Shown piece by piece: positions 63,935 through 64,000 of a stretch of DNA of 64,000 nucleotides (position 1 is the first letter of the stretch; each line of letters opens with the position of its first letter). The stretch is from Apiospora phragmitis (Eukaryota; Ascomycota; Sordariomycetes; Amphisphaeriales; Apiosporaceae). The stretch is taken from positions 992,001 through 1,056,000 of the forward strand of contig JAQQWL010000015.1 of NCBI GenBank assembly GCA_038363925.1, written 5' to 3'. Below the pieces are notes generated by a model, which worked only from the letters and a program-made list of their open reading frames with translations, was not told the origin of the DNA and did no database searches. Position numbers and translations under genes: made by a program.

Positions 63935-64000
63935 ACCCGACCTAACTATACGGCTAAAAACCCCATTTACCGGCACGGGGATACGATAACCTAATCTAGC
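63935..64000 (+). repeat. Right LTR of the gypsy element, cut by window end
   Basis: About 66 bases aligning with 51301 onward, including the shared CGGCACGGG core. The remainder lies outside the window. Confidence 0.7.

Larger units (their letters stand above)
51301..64000 (+). mobile_element. Ty3/gypsy LTR retrotransposon, nested and RIP-degraded, runs off window
   Basis: The LTR start at 51301 (CTCATCGGCACGGGATACG inside it) recurs at 63935 (TTTACCGGCACGGGGATACG). Between them, in plus-strand order, are a gag-like region (about 52100-53500), protease, reverse transcriptase, RNase H and integrase, then a purine-rich tract just before the right LTR. Three DNA transposons are inserted (53562-55474, 56502-58338, 58841-60678). 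Without them the element is about 7 kb plus the rest of the right LTR, a usual gypsy size. The inner end of the left LTR could not be fixed. Confidence 0.82.

Overview
The window looks like a filamentous ascomycete (Pezizomycotina) chromosome segment. Genes have short GT-AG introns with CTRAC-type branch sites. Codons in genes favour C or G at third positions. Large AT-rich blocks carry the signature of repeat-induced point mutation (RIP): CpA and TpG are almost absent, TpA is abundant, and Gln codons of transposon proteins have become TAA/TAG. The species cannot be named from the sequence.

Layout. Four islands of ordinary base composition (about 1-5254, 7190-8668, 20365-30356, 41082-50122) are separated by AT-rich, RIP-degraded transposon blocks (5255-7189, 8669-20364, 30357-41081, 50123-64000). 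The blocks begin and end almost exactly at transposon ends. They contain a Ty1/copia family (four LTRs of about 210 bp, three internal copies), a Ty3/gypsy element from 51301 past the window end, and three Tc1/mariner-pogo families of 1.84-1.94 kb with TIRs: A (Fot1-like, 3 copies), B (7 full or partial copies) and C (2 copies). They are nested: three DNA transposons sit inside the gypsy element, which itself sits in a family C copy, and two Fot1-like copies sit inside family B copies.

Genes. Island 1 has a four-exon nuclear-type unknown protein (2314-3240) and a three-exon small secreted four-Cys protein (3755-4164, minus). Island 2 has no gene I can support. Island 3 has two paralogous small secreted proteins (20591-21320, broken; 22034-22790, intact), a secreted SMP-30-like beta-propeller protein (minus), a FATP/very-long-chain acyl-CoA synthetase, and an HMP-phosphate synthase of thiamine synthesis (THI5/NMT1) whose 5' leader intron carries a clear TPP riboswitch. 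Island 4 has a Ser-rich disordered protein, a large cytochrome b561-type membrane protein with Gly-rich repeats, and weaker ORFs.

The main oddity is nine single-base frame breaks in four genes, all at short G or C runs. This points to run-length errors in the assembly, or less likely to parallel gene decay. I see no new multi-gene system. The best leads are the riboswitch, the unpredicted small secreted proteins, the transposon nesting, an LTR-less tandem copia structure, and a patch that escaped RIP.
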